From positions 1-36,258 of the IMG/VR virus record IMGVR_UViG_3300032046_000105: a DNA stretch of 36,258 bases; one strand, 5' to 3'. A program made the translations under genes and the position numbers. This DNA comes from a virus. The notes under the pieces were generated by a model, which was not told the origin of the DNA, did not search any database, and saw only the letters and a list, made by a program, of their open reading frames with translations. Below are positions 17,100-25,049 of this stretch, in pieces (the first letter of the stretch is position 1; each line of letters begins with the position of its first letter).

Positions 17100-18028
17100 C
17101 TGCTCCGACGCCCCTATTGACCGCCACCAGCGCCGGGCTGAGTTATGACCTGAACGACGGCGAAGAAATCCGGCTGCTGGCCTATGACCTGGGACTGGCG
17201 GCGGTGCGACGCCTTGCGCAGCGCGCCCCGGCGCAGAACGGCGACTCGGATTTAGGCTATCGAACGGATCCCCGCTATCTCGATCTGTTCTTCGCCATCC
17301 ACGGGGTGGACGTCGACGATTATCGCGATATCCGCGAGCGGTTTCTGACCATCTTCCAGCCCAGGGACGACGATCCGGTGCAGCTGATCTTCGATTTCGG
17401 CGGCCTGGTGCGGGCGGTGGATGTGAACCTGACGAGCGAGCTGGCCTGGAAAGATCGCATCGAGCGCACCGAGAAAGTGAGCGGGGTGTTCAAGGCCAGC
17501 GACTGGCGGCTGTACGATCCAGAGATCCGCACGGTGGAATTCAGTCTGAGCGCGGGTGGGGCGGAACCCACCGGCTGGCCGATCCCCTGGCCGATCCCCT
17601 GGGCCATCGGGACGGACGTGCTGGATATGGTTGTGGATATCAACTACGCCGGTCTGAGCCGCCTGGGAGCGCCGGAATATCCGCTGTTTCACATTGGCGG
17701 CCCGGTCACGGACCCGGTGTTGACCAACAAGACCACCGGCGAGGTAATCGACCTGAGCGATAACGGCGGCATCGTGCTGGCCGACCCGACCGAATGGATT
17801 GACGTTGACCTGACCGAGAAAACGCTGCTCGACCAGGACGGGAACAGCGTGGATCAGTATCTCACCGTAGCAAGCGACCTGGCGACCTGGCACCTGGCCG
17901 CGGCGGGCGAGAGGCTGCCATCAGGCGCTTATTGTACAGGCGTCAACTCGATCCGGGTGACGGGCAGCGGGATCAATTCAGAGACACTTGTAACGATGAA
18001 TTATTACGACCGGTACCAAGGTATTTGA
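17096..18028 (+). CDS. Distal tail protein (Dit-like)
   Basis: This 310-residue protein overlaps the tape measure by four bases (ATGA). Its N-terminal half has RTDPRYLDLFFAIHG, RERFLTIFQPR and QLIFDFGGLVRAVDVNL, features of siphovirus Dit proteins, which form the hub below the tape measure. The C-terminal domain, with LYDPEIRTVEFSL and a TKTTGEVIDL-like strand, fits the galectin-like domain. The stretch AEPTGWPIPWPIPWAIGT contains a small internal WPIP repeat. Confidence 0.82.
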   Translation: MTAPTPLLTATSAGLSYDLNDGEEIRLLAYDLGLAAVRRLAQRAPAQNGDSDLGYRTDPRYLDLFFAIHGVDVDDYRDIRERFLTIFQPRDDDPVQLIFDFGGLVRAVDVNLTSELAWKDRIERTEKVSGVFKASDWRLYDPEIRTVEFSLSAGGAEPTGWPIPWPIPWAIGTDVLDMVVDINYAGLSRLGAPEYPLFHIGGPVTDPVLTNKTTGEVIDLSDNGGIVLADPTEWIDVDLTEKTLLDQDGNSVDQYLTVASDLATWHLAAAGERLPSGAYCTGVNSIRVTGSGINSETLVTMNYYDRYQGI

Positions 18029-18128
18029 AAAATTACCACAAAGACATGAAGGGCACGAAGAAGAGAAGAATTTTCACGCGAAGGCGCGAAGGGCGCGAAG
18101 AAGAGAAGAAAGTTTGGAGGATTGAATT
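18029..18128 (+). repeat. ACGAAG-type simple repeat array upstream of the fibre gene
   Basis: Repeated purine-rich units (gggcACGAAG, ggCGCGAAGG, AAGAAGAGAAGAA appearing twice) lie in the noncoding gap between Dit and the fibre, followed by GGAGG and the fibre start. A related array lies on the opposite strand at 23360-23403. Confidence 0.75.
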
Positions 18129-19418
18129 ATGACGCAAAGATCATGGCCATGGGATACAGTAGTGGGTTTGGGGGATGGCGCGGCTGAATTGGCCGAGGGC
18201 GGGGCACGCGACTTTTTGAGCGCCTGGTTCAGCGTGCAGAATTTCGCCGTGGAGGGCGTGAGCAAGGGGGTGGGGGGTGAGCTGGCGGTGAGCGGAAACG
18301 CCTCGCCGCTGACGGTGCAGACCGGATCGGGGATTTGTTATGGATTGTACATCAATGACGCACTGGTCAACAACCTGACGGTGACGAAGCCAAGCGTTGG
18401 CACCACGGGCGGGCGAGTGGTGCTGCAAACCAACTGGGCCGGGACGGGGGGGGCCGGACTGGAGGCGCGCACGCGCCTGGCGGTACACCTGAACGCGGAT
18501 GGCAATCCGGCGATCCCGGCGCTGACGCAAAATTATGGCACTACCTGGGAGATCAGCCTGGCGACGTTCACGATCACGACGGGGGGCGCGATCACGCTGA
18601 CGGACGATCGCACCTTCCGAAAATCCACGATGATGGTGGATACGGCCGAGATCTACGCCCTGGCGGTGGAAACGGCGAAGCTCGACAACCTGGCGGTGAC
18701 GGCCGGGAAGATCGGCGCGCTGGCAGTGGAAACGGCGAAGCTCGACAACCTGGCGGTGACGGCCGGGAAGATCGGCGCGCTGGCGGTGGAAACGGCGAAG
18801 ATCGATAACCTGGCGGTGACGGCCGGGAAGATCGGCGCCCTGGCGGTGGAGACGGCGAAGATCCAAAATAATGCGGTGACGGATGCCAAGCTGCGGGACA
18901 GCGGGGCGTTGACGGTGATCGGGAGGGCAGTCAACAGCGTGGGCGACCCGGCAGACATCGAGGCGGGAAATGAGGACACGGTGCTATCGCGGGCGGCATC
19001 CGCGCTGGCCTTTACGAAGATATCCACGGCCATGATCGCCAACGATGCTGTGGATGATACCAAGGCCGGAAATCGGGTGCCGCAGTTCTACCGTCGGCAG
19101 GGGGGCAGCGCTACCGTTTGGGCCACACCCGGCACAAACAACTATACGCCTACAGCGGTGCGGATGCAGGAAGGTGTTTTTTCTGTGTCCCTCACCGGTG
19201 GAGCATTATCTAGCACTGTAACCATCACGTTCCCGGTGGCATTCGCCTATCGCCCCATCCTGGCGTTGGCTATATCCAGCGACGTTCCCACGCAATGGTG
19301 GGTCGTCCTGGTGGAGACATTTCTCAGCGCATCCACGTTTCGGGTGGCATACTCGCGGCTTAGCGCACCCGGGGACGAGACTATATATGTCCATTGGAAG
19401 GCGAGCGGACCGGAGTAG
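18129..19418 (+). CDS. Tail fibre protein with tandem repeats
   Basis: This 429-residue protein is a probable receptor-contacting fibre. The N-terminal part holds a beta-rich region (QTGSGICYGLYINDALVN, GGAITLTDDRTFRK). Residues 178 to about 250 are 20-residue repeats LAVETAKLDNLAVTAGKIGA: three good copies and one degenerate, encoded by exact 60-bp units. The C-terminus is a beta-structured tip (TVTITFPVAFAYRPILALAI). It starts after TTTGGAGG. Such KxxNLAVTxxKI repeats are typical of trimeric phage fibres, and repeat number may vary. Confidence 0.8.
   Translation: MTQRSWPWDTVVGLGDGAAELAEGGARDFLSAWFSVQNFAVEGVSKGVGGELAVSGNASPLTVQTGSGICYGLYINDALVNNLTVTKPSVGTTGGRVVLQTNWAGTGGAGLEARTRLAVHLNADGNPAIPALTQNYGTTWEISLATFTITTGGAITLTDDRTFRKSTMMVDTAEIYALAVETAKLDNLAVTAGKIGALAVETAKLDNLAVTAGKIGALAVETAKIDNLAVTAGKIGALAVETAKIQNNAVTDAKLRDSGALTVIGRAVNSVGDPADIEAGNEDTVLSRAASALAFTKISTAMIANDAVDDTKAGNRVPQFYRRQGGSATVWATPGTNNYTPTAVRMQEGVFSVSLTGGALSSTVTITFPVAFAYRPILALAISSDVPTQWWVVLVETFLSASTFRVAYSRLSAPGDETIYVHWKASGPE
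18660..18875 (+). repeat. 60-bp tandem repeat encoding the fibre repeats
   Basis: Three full units (18660-18719, 18720-18779, 18780-18839) and a diverged fourth repeat with a strict 60-bp period. The first two differ at one clear position. Each unit holds two related 30-bp halves. Confidence 0.9.
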
Positions 19419-19459
19419 GTCAACGGGTCAACGGATATGAAACGGATCAACGGATAAAA
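19419..19459 (+). repeat. AACGGAT repeat array between fibre and Gp37-like genes
   Basis: Four or so units of (TC)AACGGAT/AACGGGT-type motif fill the whole 41-bp gap. No separate ribosome binding site is seen. Confidence 0.75.
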
Positions 19460-20611
19460 ATGTATGAGCTACACCTGAGGCATTATGATCGGGCGGGCGT
19501 GCTGCAGCGGACGGTGCTGGAGCCTCTGTGGGCGCGCTACACCGATCAGGTCAACGACGCGCTGCCGCTGGTGTTTGCACTGAACGCGGACGACCCGGAA
19601 GCGGCGGTGATGGCGGAGATGGACATCTTCGAGGTAATGCTGCGCAACAAAATACTGGGTATCCAGGATGTGGATGGCGGCTTCGTGCGGGTGTACGTGG
19701 GAATCTTACGGGATTGGGACATGTCCACAAACGACGACGGCATCACCACGATGGAGTACCGCTGCCCAGGCGAGAATCACATCCTGAGCTGGCGGAGCGT
19801 GTTGTACCCGGCCAACACCAACAACCGCAGCAGCTTCAGCGCGGCAGCCGCCGAGACGCTGTATAAAACGCTGGTGCAGTACAACCTGACGAGCGACGCC
19901 TCCGTCGCGAACGGACGGCAGCGCAACGGCGATCTGCTGCCGGGGATGGGCTACGACGTCACCAACGCTGCGCCTGGCGGGCTGGGCAACCCGATCAGCG
20001 CGGCGTTCATGGGCGGCAACGTGCTGGGAGTGATGCAGAAGCTGGCCGAGCAGGCGGGCGGCGATTTTGCGCTGCGCTGGCAGGGCGGCGACGCGTGGGA
20101 GTTCGAATTCTACCTGGGACAGCTGGGGCAGGATAAATCGAGCGGCGCCGAGCGGGTGCTGTTCTCGATGAACACGGACACGATGAGCAAGCCGCGCTTG
20201 CAGCGGCGTGGGGCCAGGGCCACGGCGGCGACAGCGGCCGGGCAGGGCGAGGATGACTTGCGCATGATCGAGGTGGTGACCGGGCCGGATTACGCGGCGG
20301 ATTACGATTTCGAGATGTTCGTGGATGCGCGCAACGAAAAAACCGCGGCAGGAGTCGCTTTCCGGGGAGAGCAGAAACTGGAGGAGACCAGGATCGAGGA
20401 GGCTCTATCATTCGGGGTGCTACAAACGTCCAGGCAATTCTACTCGCCGGTCCCGGTGATTGGCCGGAAAACATATAAAACCGGAGACCTGGTATTGGTG
20501 GACTACGGCGGCGAGAGCGTGAGGAAGATCGAGAGCGTTACGGTGAACTGGAAAGCGCCGGGGAACGGAGACGCGTTCCTGGTGGATGTGGAGACGCGCG
20601 AGGTGGTGTGA
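19460..20611 (+). CDS. Gp37-like siphovirus tail protein (ReqiPepy6 Gp37 type)
   Basis: This 383-residue protein begins MYELHLRHYDRAGVLQRTVLEPLWARY, then DIFEVMLRNKIL, FVRVYVGILRDWD and later RGEQKLEETRIEEALSF and TGDLVLVDYGGESVRKIESV. This order resembles the ReqiPepy6 Gp37 / Sipho_Gp37 tail proteins at the baseplate. The start at 19460 follows a repeat-filled gap; the in-frame upstream part from 19394 overlaps the fibre stop and AACGGAT repeats and is not expected to be coding. Confidence 0.78.
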   Translation: MYELHLRHYDRAGVLQRTVLEPLWARYTDQVNDALPLVFALNADDPEAAVMAEMDIFEVMLRNKILGIQDVDGGFVRVYVGILRDWDMSTNDDGITTMEYRCPGENHILSWRSVLYPANTNNRSSFSAAAAETLYKTLVQYNLTSDASVANGRQRNGDLLPGMGYDVTNAAPGGLGNPISAAFMGGNVLGVMQKLAEQAGGDFALRWQGGDAWEFEFYLGQLGQDKSSGAERVLFSMNTDTMSKPRLQRRGARATAATAAGQGEDDLRMIEVVTGPDYAADYDFEMFVDARNEKTAAGVAFRGEQKLEETRIEEALSFGVLQTSRQFYSPVPVIGRKTYKTGDLVLVDYGGESVRKIESVTVNWKAPGNGDAFLVDVETREVV

Positions 20612-20612
20612 T

Positions 20613-21536
20613 ATGCGGGATCTTGACGATTTGTTGGCCGAGCTGGTGAGCCAGATCAAAACGCTGAATGAGCGCATCGACGAGCTGGAACGGCAGCCGG
20701 CGCCGATGTTCGCGTTCAAAAATTTGGCTTTTGGCCAGATGCGCTCGAACAGCGGGGATGCGGCGCGCTGGCTAAGGATTGCCAGCCTGCCGGCCAGCAC
20801 AGCCGCGACGGGCGACAGCCTGTTGATCCATTTCATCGGCGGGCAGGTATCGTCGAGCCAACAATTCCACATGCTGATCCGCGCTGGAAACCGGGCAGCT
20901 TTCAATGCCTATATCCAGGAGAGCAGTGGAGATCTGACGCAGATCACTCATGCGCGCCTGGTGGCCTATAGTAATGGCGGCGTGGCAACATTCTACCTGA
21001 CCCTACCCGGCACGACCTGGGCATTTGTCGCTGCGACGGTGATGACCAGCGGATGGGGGACGCAGCCGACGCTCTACCCGGGCGAGCAGGAAACGACCAG
21101 CACGCCGGCGGGGGCGCTGGTGTTCGACAGCGCGACGGCGACGAGCTTGCTGAGCCAGAGCAACGCGGGGGATCTATACTCGGTTGCCTGGACGGATTAC
21201 AGCGCGACGAGCACGATCACCGGCTGGTCCGGTTTTACCGTCAAAATCATCCGATATAAAAAAATCGGGAAACTGATGTGGGTGGCGTTCCAGATAGCGG
21301 GGCCGAGCGACGCCGCCACGGTCAGTTTTACGCTGCCCTACACGGCGGCGGCATCCGGTTTATTCGAATTCCCGATCCTGGTGGTCGACAACGGCGTGAC
21401 TGCCGCCACACCTGGCCGAGGGCTGCTGTTGGTGGGCGCGTCGACCGTCAATTGTTACAAAGATTATACCGGCGCGGCCTGGACGGCATCAGGAACGAAA
21501 CAGGCGCGCGGGGAATTTTGGTACGAGGCAACTTGA
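20613..21536 (+). CDS. Tail fibre-like protein with N-terminal coiled coil
   Basis: This 307-residue protein starts at 20613, one base after the previous stop. It opens with a coiled coil (MRDLDDLLAELVSQIKTLNERIDELERQ, read in two halves) followed by FAFKNLAFGQ and beta-rich, Thr/Ser/Ala-rich stretches (TTWAFVAATVMTSGWG; VVDNGVTAATPGRGLLLV). No catalytic motif is recognised. It is probably a fibre or fibre tip. The frame open from 20586 lies in the previous gene's end and is ignored. Confidence 0.68.
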   Translation: MRDLDDLLAELVSQIKTLNERIDELERQPAPMFAFKNLAFGQMRSNSGDAARWLRIASLPASTAATGDSLLIHFIGGQVSSSQQFHMLIRAGNRAAFNAYIQESSGDLTQITHARLVAYSNGGVATFYLTLPGTTWAFVAATVMTSGWGTQPTLYPGEQETTSTPAGALVFDSATATSLLSQSNAGDLYSVAWTDYSATSTITGWSGFTVKIIRYKKIGKLMWVAFQIAGPSDAATVSFTLPYTAAASGLFEFPILVVDNGVTAATPGRGLLLVGASTVNCYKDYTGAAWTASGTKQARGEFWYEAT

Positions 21537-21546
21537 TGGCTAAAGC

Positions 21547-21577
21547 AAAAGGCTCTCAATGAGGTGAGAGCCTTTTA
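21547..21577. terminator. Bidirectional rho-independent terminator after the tail operon
   Basis: An 11-bp stem AAAAGGCTCTC / GAGAGCCTTTT (21547-21557 and 21566-21576) with an 8-nt loop. The A and T ends make it usable on both strands, which suits the convergent tail and integrase operons. Confidence 0.88.
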
Positions 21578-21601
21578 TGCGAGGGAGAAACCGGTAAATG
21601 A

Positions 21602-21676
21602 CGAACGCTTGGCGTTCGCAGGACCCGGGCGCCAGGTGGGAGTCGCTCCCGTTTTGCGGGCATAGGTGCCCGTTTT
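21602..21676. terminator. Three hairpins in the gap between the tail operon and the integrase
   Basis: Stem CGAACGC/GCGTTCG (21602-21618), then GGGAG/CTCCC (21638-21650) followed by GTTTT, then CGGGC/GCCCG (21657-21672) followed by TTTT. They look like extra terminators between convergent operons, though a structured RNA or an attachment site region is possible. No gene was found between 21537 and 21786. Confidence 0.5.
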
Positions 21677-21786
21677 CGGCCTGTGACAGATGACGACGGA
21701 GGTTCGACCCGGAAAGCTCGCATGTAGGAATTATAGCATAAATGATGGGAAATTGCAATAATGATTGATGGAGGGATGGGGTAAAA

Positions 21787-23454
21787 TTAGAGGGAGAAGA
21801 GGAGAGAGGTTGTGCGTATGGAGAGGTACTCCGAGGAGTTTTGATCCATACGCATGAAGGGAGGGAGGAGATAGGAGATTTCGCCATTGATGACGCCGTT
21901 TTGACGATGGACGGTGATGCGATGGATGATACCGTGCAGAATGGGGCGGAGTCGTTCGGGGTCACGGCTGGCGAGGGTGCGCAGGAGATCTTCGAGGGTG
22001 AGGCGGATATCGTCGAGGGTGGGGATGGGTTGGGTGTTGAGGATGGCGAGCGACGGATTGCCGCAATCCGCGATGAGCAGCTCGCTTTTTCGTTTCTCGA
22101 GCTGGGCGAGCTGGGCTAATAAGGTAGGGCTGTGACCGGCGGCGGAAATGGCGGAGGCGAGGCGATGCAGGCGAGCATCCAGGTCGGTGAGCTGGGCCTG
22201 GTATTCCTGGAGGCGCTGGTGGTTGGATGCCTGGCGATCGTGGGCAGCAGCCAGGTATTGCTCCTGGATGGGGAGGACGTTTTCGGGGGTGAGGATACGC
22301 TCGGCGAGGATCCGAAGCACAGCGTCTTCGAGCAATTTGCGGGGACATTGGAAGATGGGCTTGGGATGGTCCAATTGGCGGTGACCGCTGGCGCAGCGGT
22401 AATAATAATAGGTGTGGGGACCTTTGCGACAGGTGAAGCCGGTGAGGAGGCTGAGGCAATTGGCGCAGTAGATGAGGCCGGAGAGCAGGTAGGAGCTGGA
22501 GCGGCGGCGCGGGTGCAGACTGCCAGACTGGGCGTCGGGGCGATAGAGGCGGGAGGCGGCTTGATTGATACGCTGGACGGCATCCCAGGTGGGGCGGTCA
22601 ATCAAGGGTTCGGTGAAATCGGGGATGGAATCATTGCCATAGACGTGGAGGCCGATATAGATGGGATTACGGAACATGTAGGTGTAGCCGGTGCTGTTGG
22701 CGTAGAGACACGTGGCGCGCTGGATGGATTTGATGGATGCGCCGGCGGCGCGCAGCTCGAAGGCCTGGCGGACAAGAGGCGCTCTGAGGGGATCGGGGAT
22801 CCAACGGGAGGCGATGTGGGGACGGCCGTCGCGGCGGGCGCCGATTACCAACGGGGAGGGAAGATAACCCACGGGGACGGGTCCGGGGGCGCAGCGGTGG
22901 ACCCGGGCGAGGTGGTGCAGGCCGCGGGATACATCCGCGCTCAGATCCAGTAAAAAGCGCTCATTCTTCCAATCGAGGATGGCTTCGAACAGTCGGCCTT
23001 CGGCGCCGGGGGGGATGTTGTCGTTGAGGGAATAGAACTCGAGGCCGCGGCGGCGGAGATCGGCGCGGTGGAATTGGGCGTCGTCTATGTTGCGGGCGAA
23101 GCGGGACCAGTTCCAGATGATCACGCCCTGGACGGGCTGATCGGGGCTGCGCAGGTCCTGGAGCATGGCTTCGAAGGCGAGGCGGCCTACGACGCTGGAG
23201 GCGGTGCGGGAGTCCTGGTAGATGTGATGGAGGATGTAGTCATGATCACGGCACCAGGCGGAAATGACAGCCTGCTGCTGCTCGAGGGAGAGGTCTTGAT
23301 CATTACCGCCGGAGTCACGCAGATAGGCGACGAGGAGGGAACCAGAGGGAAAAGGAATTTGGAACACGAAGAACACGAAGAGGACGAAAGACGCGAAAGG
23401 GGAAGAAACGACTGACGTCGTTATTATGGGCCAACATATTCCCAGGCGCCGCAA
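21787..23454 (-). CDS. int: Large serine recombinase (phage integrase)
   Basis: This frame is up to 555 residues. The catalytic serine is S48 in AYLRDSGGNDQDLSLEQQ, with QGVIIWNWSRFARN completing the resolvase domain. The middle has VRQAFELRAAGASIKSIQ and NPIYIGLHVYGND of the recombinase domain, then a zinc ribbon (YCANC, YYYRCASGH, FQCPRK) and a coiled coil with C-terminal LEKRKSELLIADCG. It integrates or excises the genome at an unseen att site. The start is uncertain: the first 40 codons (VLFVFFVFQ-type) are translated from an ACGAAG repeat, and the first good motif is AYLRDSG, so a GTG within or near the repeat may be the real start. Confidence 0.9.
   Translation of the reverse strand: MRRLGICWPIITTSVVSSPFASFVLFVFFVFQIPFPSGSLLVAYLRDSGGNDQDLSLEQQQAVISAWCRDHDYILHHIYQDSRTASSVVGRLAFEAMLQDLRSPDQPVQGVIIWNWSRFARNIDDAQFHRADLRRRGLEFYSLNDNIPPGAEGRLFEAILDWKNERFLLDLSADVSRGLHHLARVHRCAPGPVPVGYLPSPLVIGARRDGRPHIASRWIPDPLRAPLVRQAFELRAAGASIKSIQRATCLYANSTGYTYMFRNPIYIGLHVYGNDSIPDFTEPLIDRPTWDAVQRINQAASRLYRPDAQSGSLHPRRRSSSYLLSGLIYCANCLSLLTGFTCRKGPHTYYYYRCASGHRQLDHPKPIFQCPRKLLEDAVLRILAERILTPENVLPIQEQYLAAAHDRQASNHQRLQEYQAQLTDLDARLHRLASAISAAGHSPTLLAQLAQLEKRKSELLIADCGNPSLAILNTQPIPTLDDIRLTLEDLLRTLASRDPERLRPILHGIIHRITVHRQNGVINGEISYLLPPFMRMDQNSSEYLSIRTTSLLFSL
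22054..22070. repeat. 17-bp palindrome CGGATTGCCGCAATCCG, copy 2
   Basis: An exact copy of the element at 5490-5506, here inside the 3' part of the integrase gene, where it encodes part of the ADCGNPS segment. Confidence 0.8.
23360..23403 (-). repeat. ACGAAG-type repeat at the integrase start
   Basis: The + strand reads AACACGAAGAACACGAAGAGGACGAAAGACGCGAAAGG in pieces. It is the same class as the 18029-18128 array and falls in the 5' end of the integrase frame, where it yields the improbable VLFVFFVFQ peptide. Confidence 0.7.
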
Positions 23455-24347
23455 TCGTTAAAGGAAACTTCGTAATCGGTTGTACGGATCGTAACCGTTC
23501 CGCCTGCGTTTCCAAAATGGTTTCCCAATGTTTTCTGATTTCCATCCAGCCTTGCCCAATAGCAACTATCTCCAGCGCCGGTGGATTTCCATTTTCCTGG
23601 AGCAATCTCCAGACCGACCGTATAAAAACCATCTTCTTTCGGATCTTTGGCGGACGGTAATAAAACCAGGATTTCATTTTCGACATAAATCCAGGTACCG
23701 CAGCGATTGAATTCGATCTCGTAATCTGTTTTCAGGATGTTGACCGTGCCGCCGGCCAAGCCGAAATGATTGTCGATAATTTCTTGATTTTCATCCATGC
23801 GTTTCCAATAACAGTTATTGCCTTCTCCGGTGGAGCGCCATTTACCGGGCAGAATATCAACACCGACCGTATAAAAGCCATCGCCTTTTGGCTCAGCCAG
23901 GATGCCATAGGCCTGGATGGTCTGGGTGGCAGCCAGGTTGGGGGTGGCTGTTGGCGGCAGGGTATGTGTGGGAGTCGGTGTGATGGAAGGAGTTGGCGTG
24001 ATCGTGGGAGTAGGAGTAATGGTTGGCGTGGGTGTGATGGTGGGGGTTGGAGTGATCGTAGGAGATGGACTGGCGGTTGGCGAATTGGGAGGCGTAGAGG
24101 TAGACGACCGGGTCGGCAGAGTTGGAAGGGGAGTGACGGAAGGGGATGGGCTGGCAGTGGGCGATGCAGTCGGCGTTTTGGTGGGAAATATATGGAGCGC
24201 ATTGCCTATCCAAGTGTAAGCAATGCAGCACAGGCAGATCAAGGTCACCAGGGCCAGGATAGCCAGGGGAATCAGTAATTTTCGGTTTTTCATGATCCTT
24301 TTCATGATCCCTCCAGACTTATTGAGAACGACTTACGTCGTTATTAC
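23407..24347. repeat. Near-identical 20-bp direct repeats bracketing the surface-protein gene
   Basis: AACGACTGACGTCGTTATTA (23407-23426) and AACGACTTACGTCGTTATTA (24327-24346) differ at one base. Each contains an inverted AACGAC-4-GTCGTT. Together they enclose the gene at 23424-24305, whose stop falls within the first copy. Confidence 0.75.
23424..24305 (-). CDS. Membrane-anchored two-domain surface protein (likely lysogenic-conversion gene)
   Basis: This 293-residue protein has an N-terminal membrane segment (LLIPLAILALVTLICLCCIAY), a Thr/Pro/Ser-rich linker (TPTPTITPTPTITPTPT, about residues 45-120) and two tandem copies of a roughly 75-residue domain. The repeats share DGFYTVGVDILPGKW, CYWKRMDENQ, AGGTVNI and a final CGTWIYV/CGAWEYV, with conserved Cys and Trp. 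Similar domains occur in bacterial surface proteins, but I do not know a reliable family name. The start follows GGAGGG. It sits between integrase and repressor, a typical place for a gene expressed in the lysogen. Confidence 0.72.
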   Translation of the reverse strand: MKRIMKNRKLLIPLAILALVTLICLCCIAYTWIGNALHIFPTKTPTASPTASPSPSVTPLPTLPTRSSTSTPPNSPTASPSPTITPTPTITPTPTITPTPTITPTPSITPTPTHTLPPTATPNLAATQTIQAYGILAEPKGDGFYTVGVDILPGKWRSTGEGNNCYWKRMDENQEIIDNHFGLAGGTVNILKTDYEIEFNRCGTWIYVENEILVLLPSAKDPKEDGFYTVGLEIAPGKWKSTGAGDSCYWARLDGNQKTLGNHFGNAGGTVTIRTTDYEVSFNDCGAWEYVGP

Positions 24348-24352
24348 GAACT

Positions 24353-24694
24353 TTAGCCGCGCTTGCGGGTTCGATATTCGATGTCTGATTCCATTATGCG
24401 GCGATAGCGTTGGCGGTTTTCGGGGGTGAATTGGGAAAGCAAATCTTTCCAGATTTTCCAGTCGGCAGCTTCATTCAATTCAGTTCCATCCATCCAGGAG
24501 ATTATCTCAGCCAGGGGAATATCAAAGGCTTGGGATAGGCCTTTTAGGAATTTGACACCTGGCTCCCGGCGACCTGAAATCACGTCACCGACGGCTGTTC
24601 GGCTAAGATCAGCTCTTCGAGAGAGTGTGGAAAGCGACCAATCCCTAAGTTCGACTTCATAAAGTATCCGTTCTGCGAAAGATTTGTTAGCCAT
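24353..24694 (-). CDS. XRE-family repressor
   Basis: This 113-residue protein has a helix-turn-helix at about residues 20-50 (STLSRRADLSRTAVGDVISGRREP) and continues KFLKGLSQAFDIPLAEIISW. It probably represses the divergent rightward promoter, like a lambda cI-type lysogeny regulator. No autocleavage or metallopeptidase domain follows. Its ATG has no clear ribosome binding site (upstream AATATACGCA), so the transcript may be leaderless or nearly so. Confidence 0.82.
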   Translation of the reverse strand: MANKSFAERILYEVELRDWSLSTLSRRADLSRTAVGDVISGRREPGVKFLKGLSQAFDIPLAEIISWMDGTELNEAADWKIWKDLLSQFTPENRQRYRRIMESDIEYRTRKRG

Positions 24695-24695
24695 T

Positions 24696-24815
24696 GCGTA
24701 TATTATTGCTCATTTCATTTGCGCTTTGGCGTTATTTATTCACGCAACACTTGACAATTATCTATATTCAATTATAATCTAATTACGCAAATGCGCAACA
24801 AAATCACGCAAAAGG
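24696..24815 (+). promoter_or_regulatory. Divergent control region with near-consensus promoter and candidate operators
   Basis: TTGACA (24751-24756) and TATAAT (24773-24778), 16 bp apart, form a near-ideal sigma70 promoter towards the ribbon-helix-helix gene. Repeated ACGCAA/TTGCGT and GCGCAAAT/ATTTGCGC half-sites flank and overlap it (near 24696, 24714, 24742, 24784-24798 and 24806), candidate binding sites for the adjacent repressor. Confidence 0.78.
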
Positions 24816-24821
24816 AAACTT

Positions 24822-25049
24822 ATGACCGAGAACAATTTGCAAGTGAACGTGAGTTTTCGATACGATCCAGAGCTTTTGGAGGCTTTGGACCGGATGGTGA
24901 AGGAAGACGATAGCGACCGCAGCAAGTTTGTGAGGCGGTTGATCTTGCTGGAGAGCCAGCGAAGGGTGAGGGCGGCGGAGGTGCGGGAGATGGGGGGACA
25001 TGCGCCGCTCGAACCAGAATTCACACCGATCGTACAAATCCAAAGATGA
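24822..25049 (+). CDS. Ribbon-helix-helix DNA-binding protein
   Basis: This 75-residue protein has the CopG-like order VNVSFRYDPELLEALDRMVKEDDSDRSKFVRRLILLE at residues 8-44. It is the first gene after the rightward promoter, occupying the place of a Cro-like early regulator. It follows AAAGGAAAC and couples to the next gene by ATGA. Confidence 0.78.
   Translation: MTENNLQVNVSFRYDPELLEALDRMVKEDDSDRSKFVRRLILLESQRRVRAAEVREMGGHAPLEPEFTPIVQIQR

Noticed and set aside
18660-18875. CRISPR-like periodic repeat
   Set aside because: Unit is fully coding, contiguous and without spacers; it is a protein repeat.
21695-21720. tRNA-like GGTTCGACCC sequence
   Set aside because: The T-arm stem does not pair and no other cloverleaf parts fit around it.
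22132-22953. Long plus-strand frame opposite the integrase
   Set aside because: Gly/Ala/Val-rich antisense translation; the integrase motifs on the minus strand are clear.
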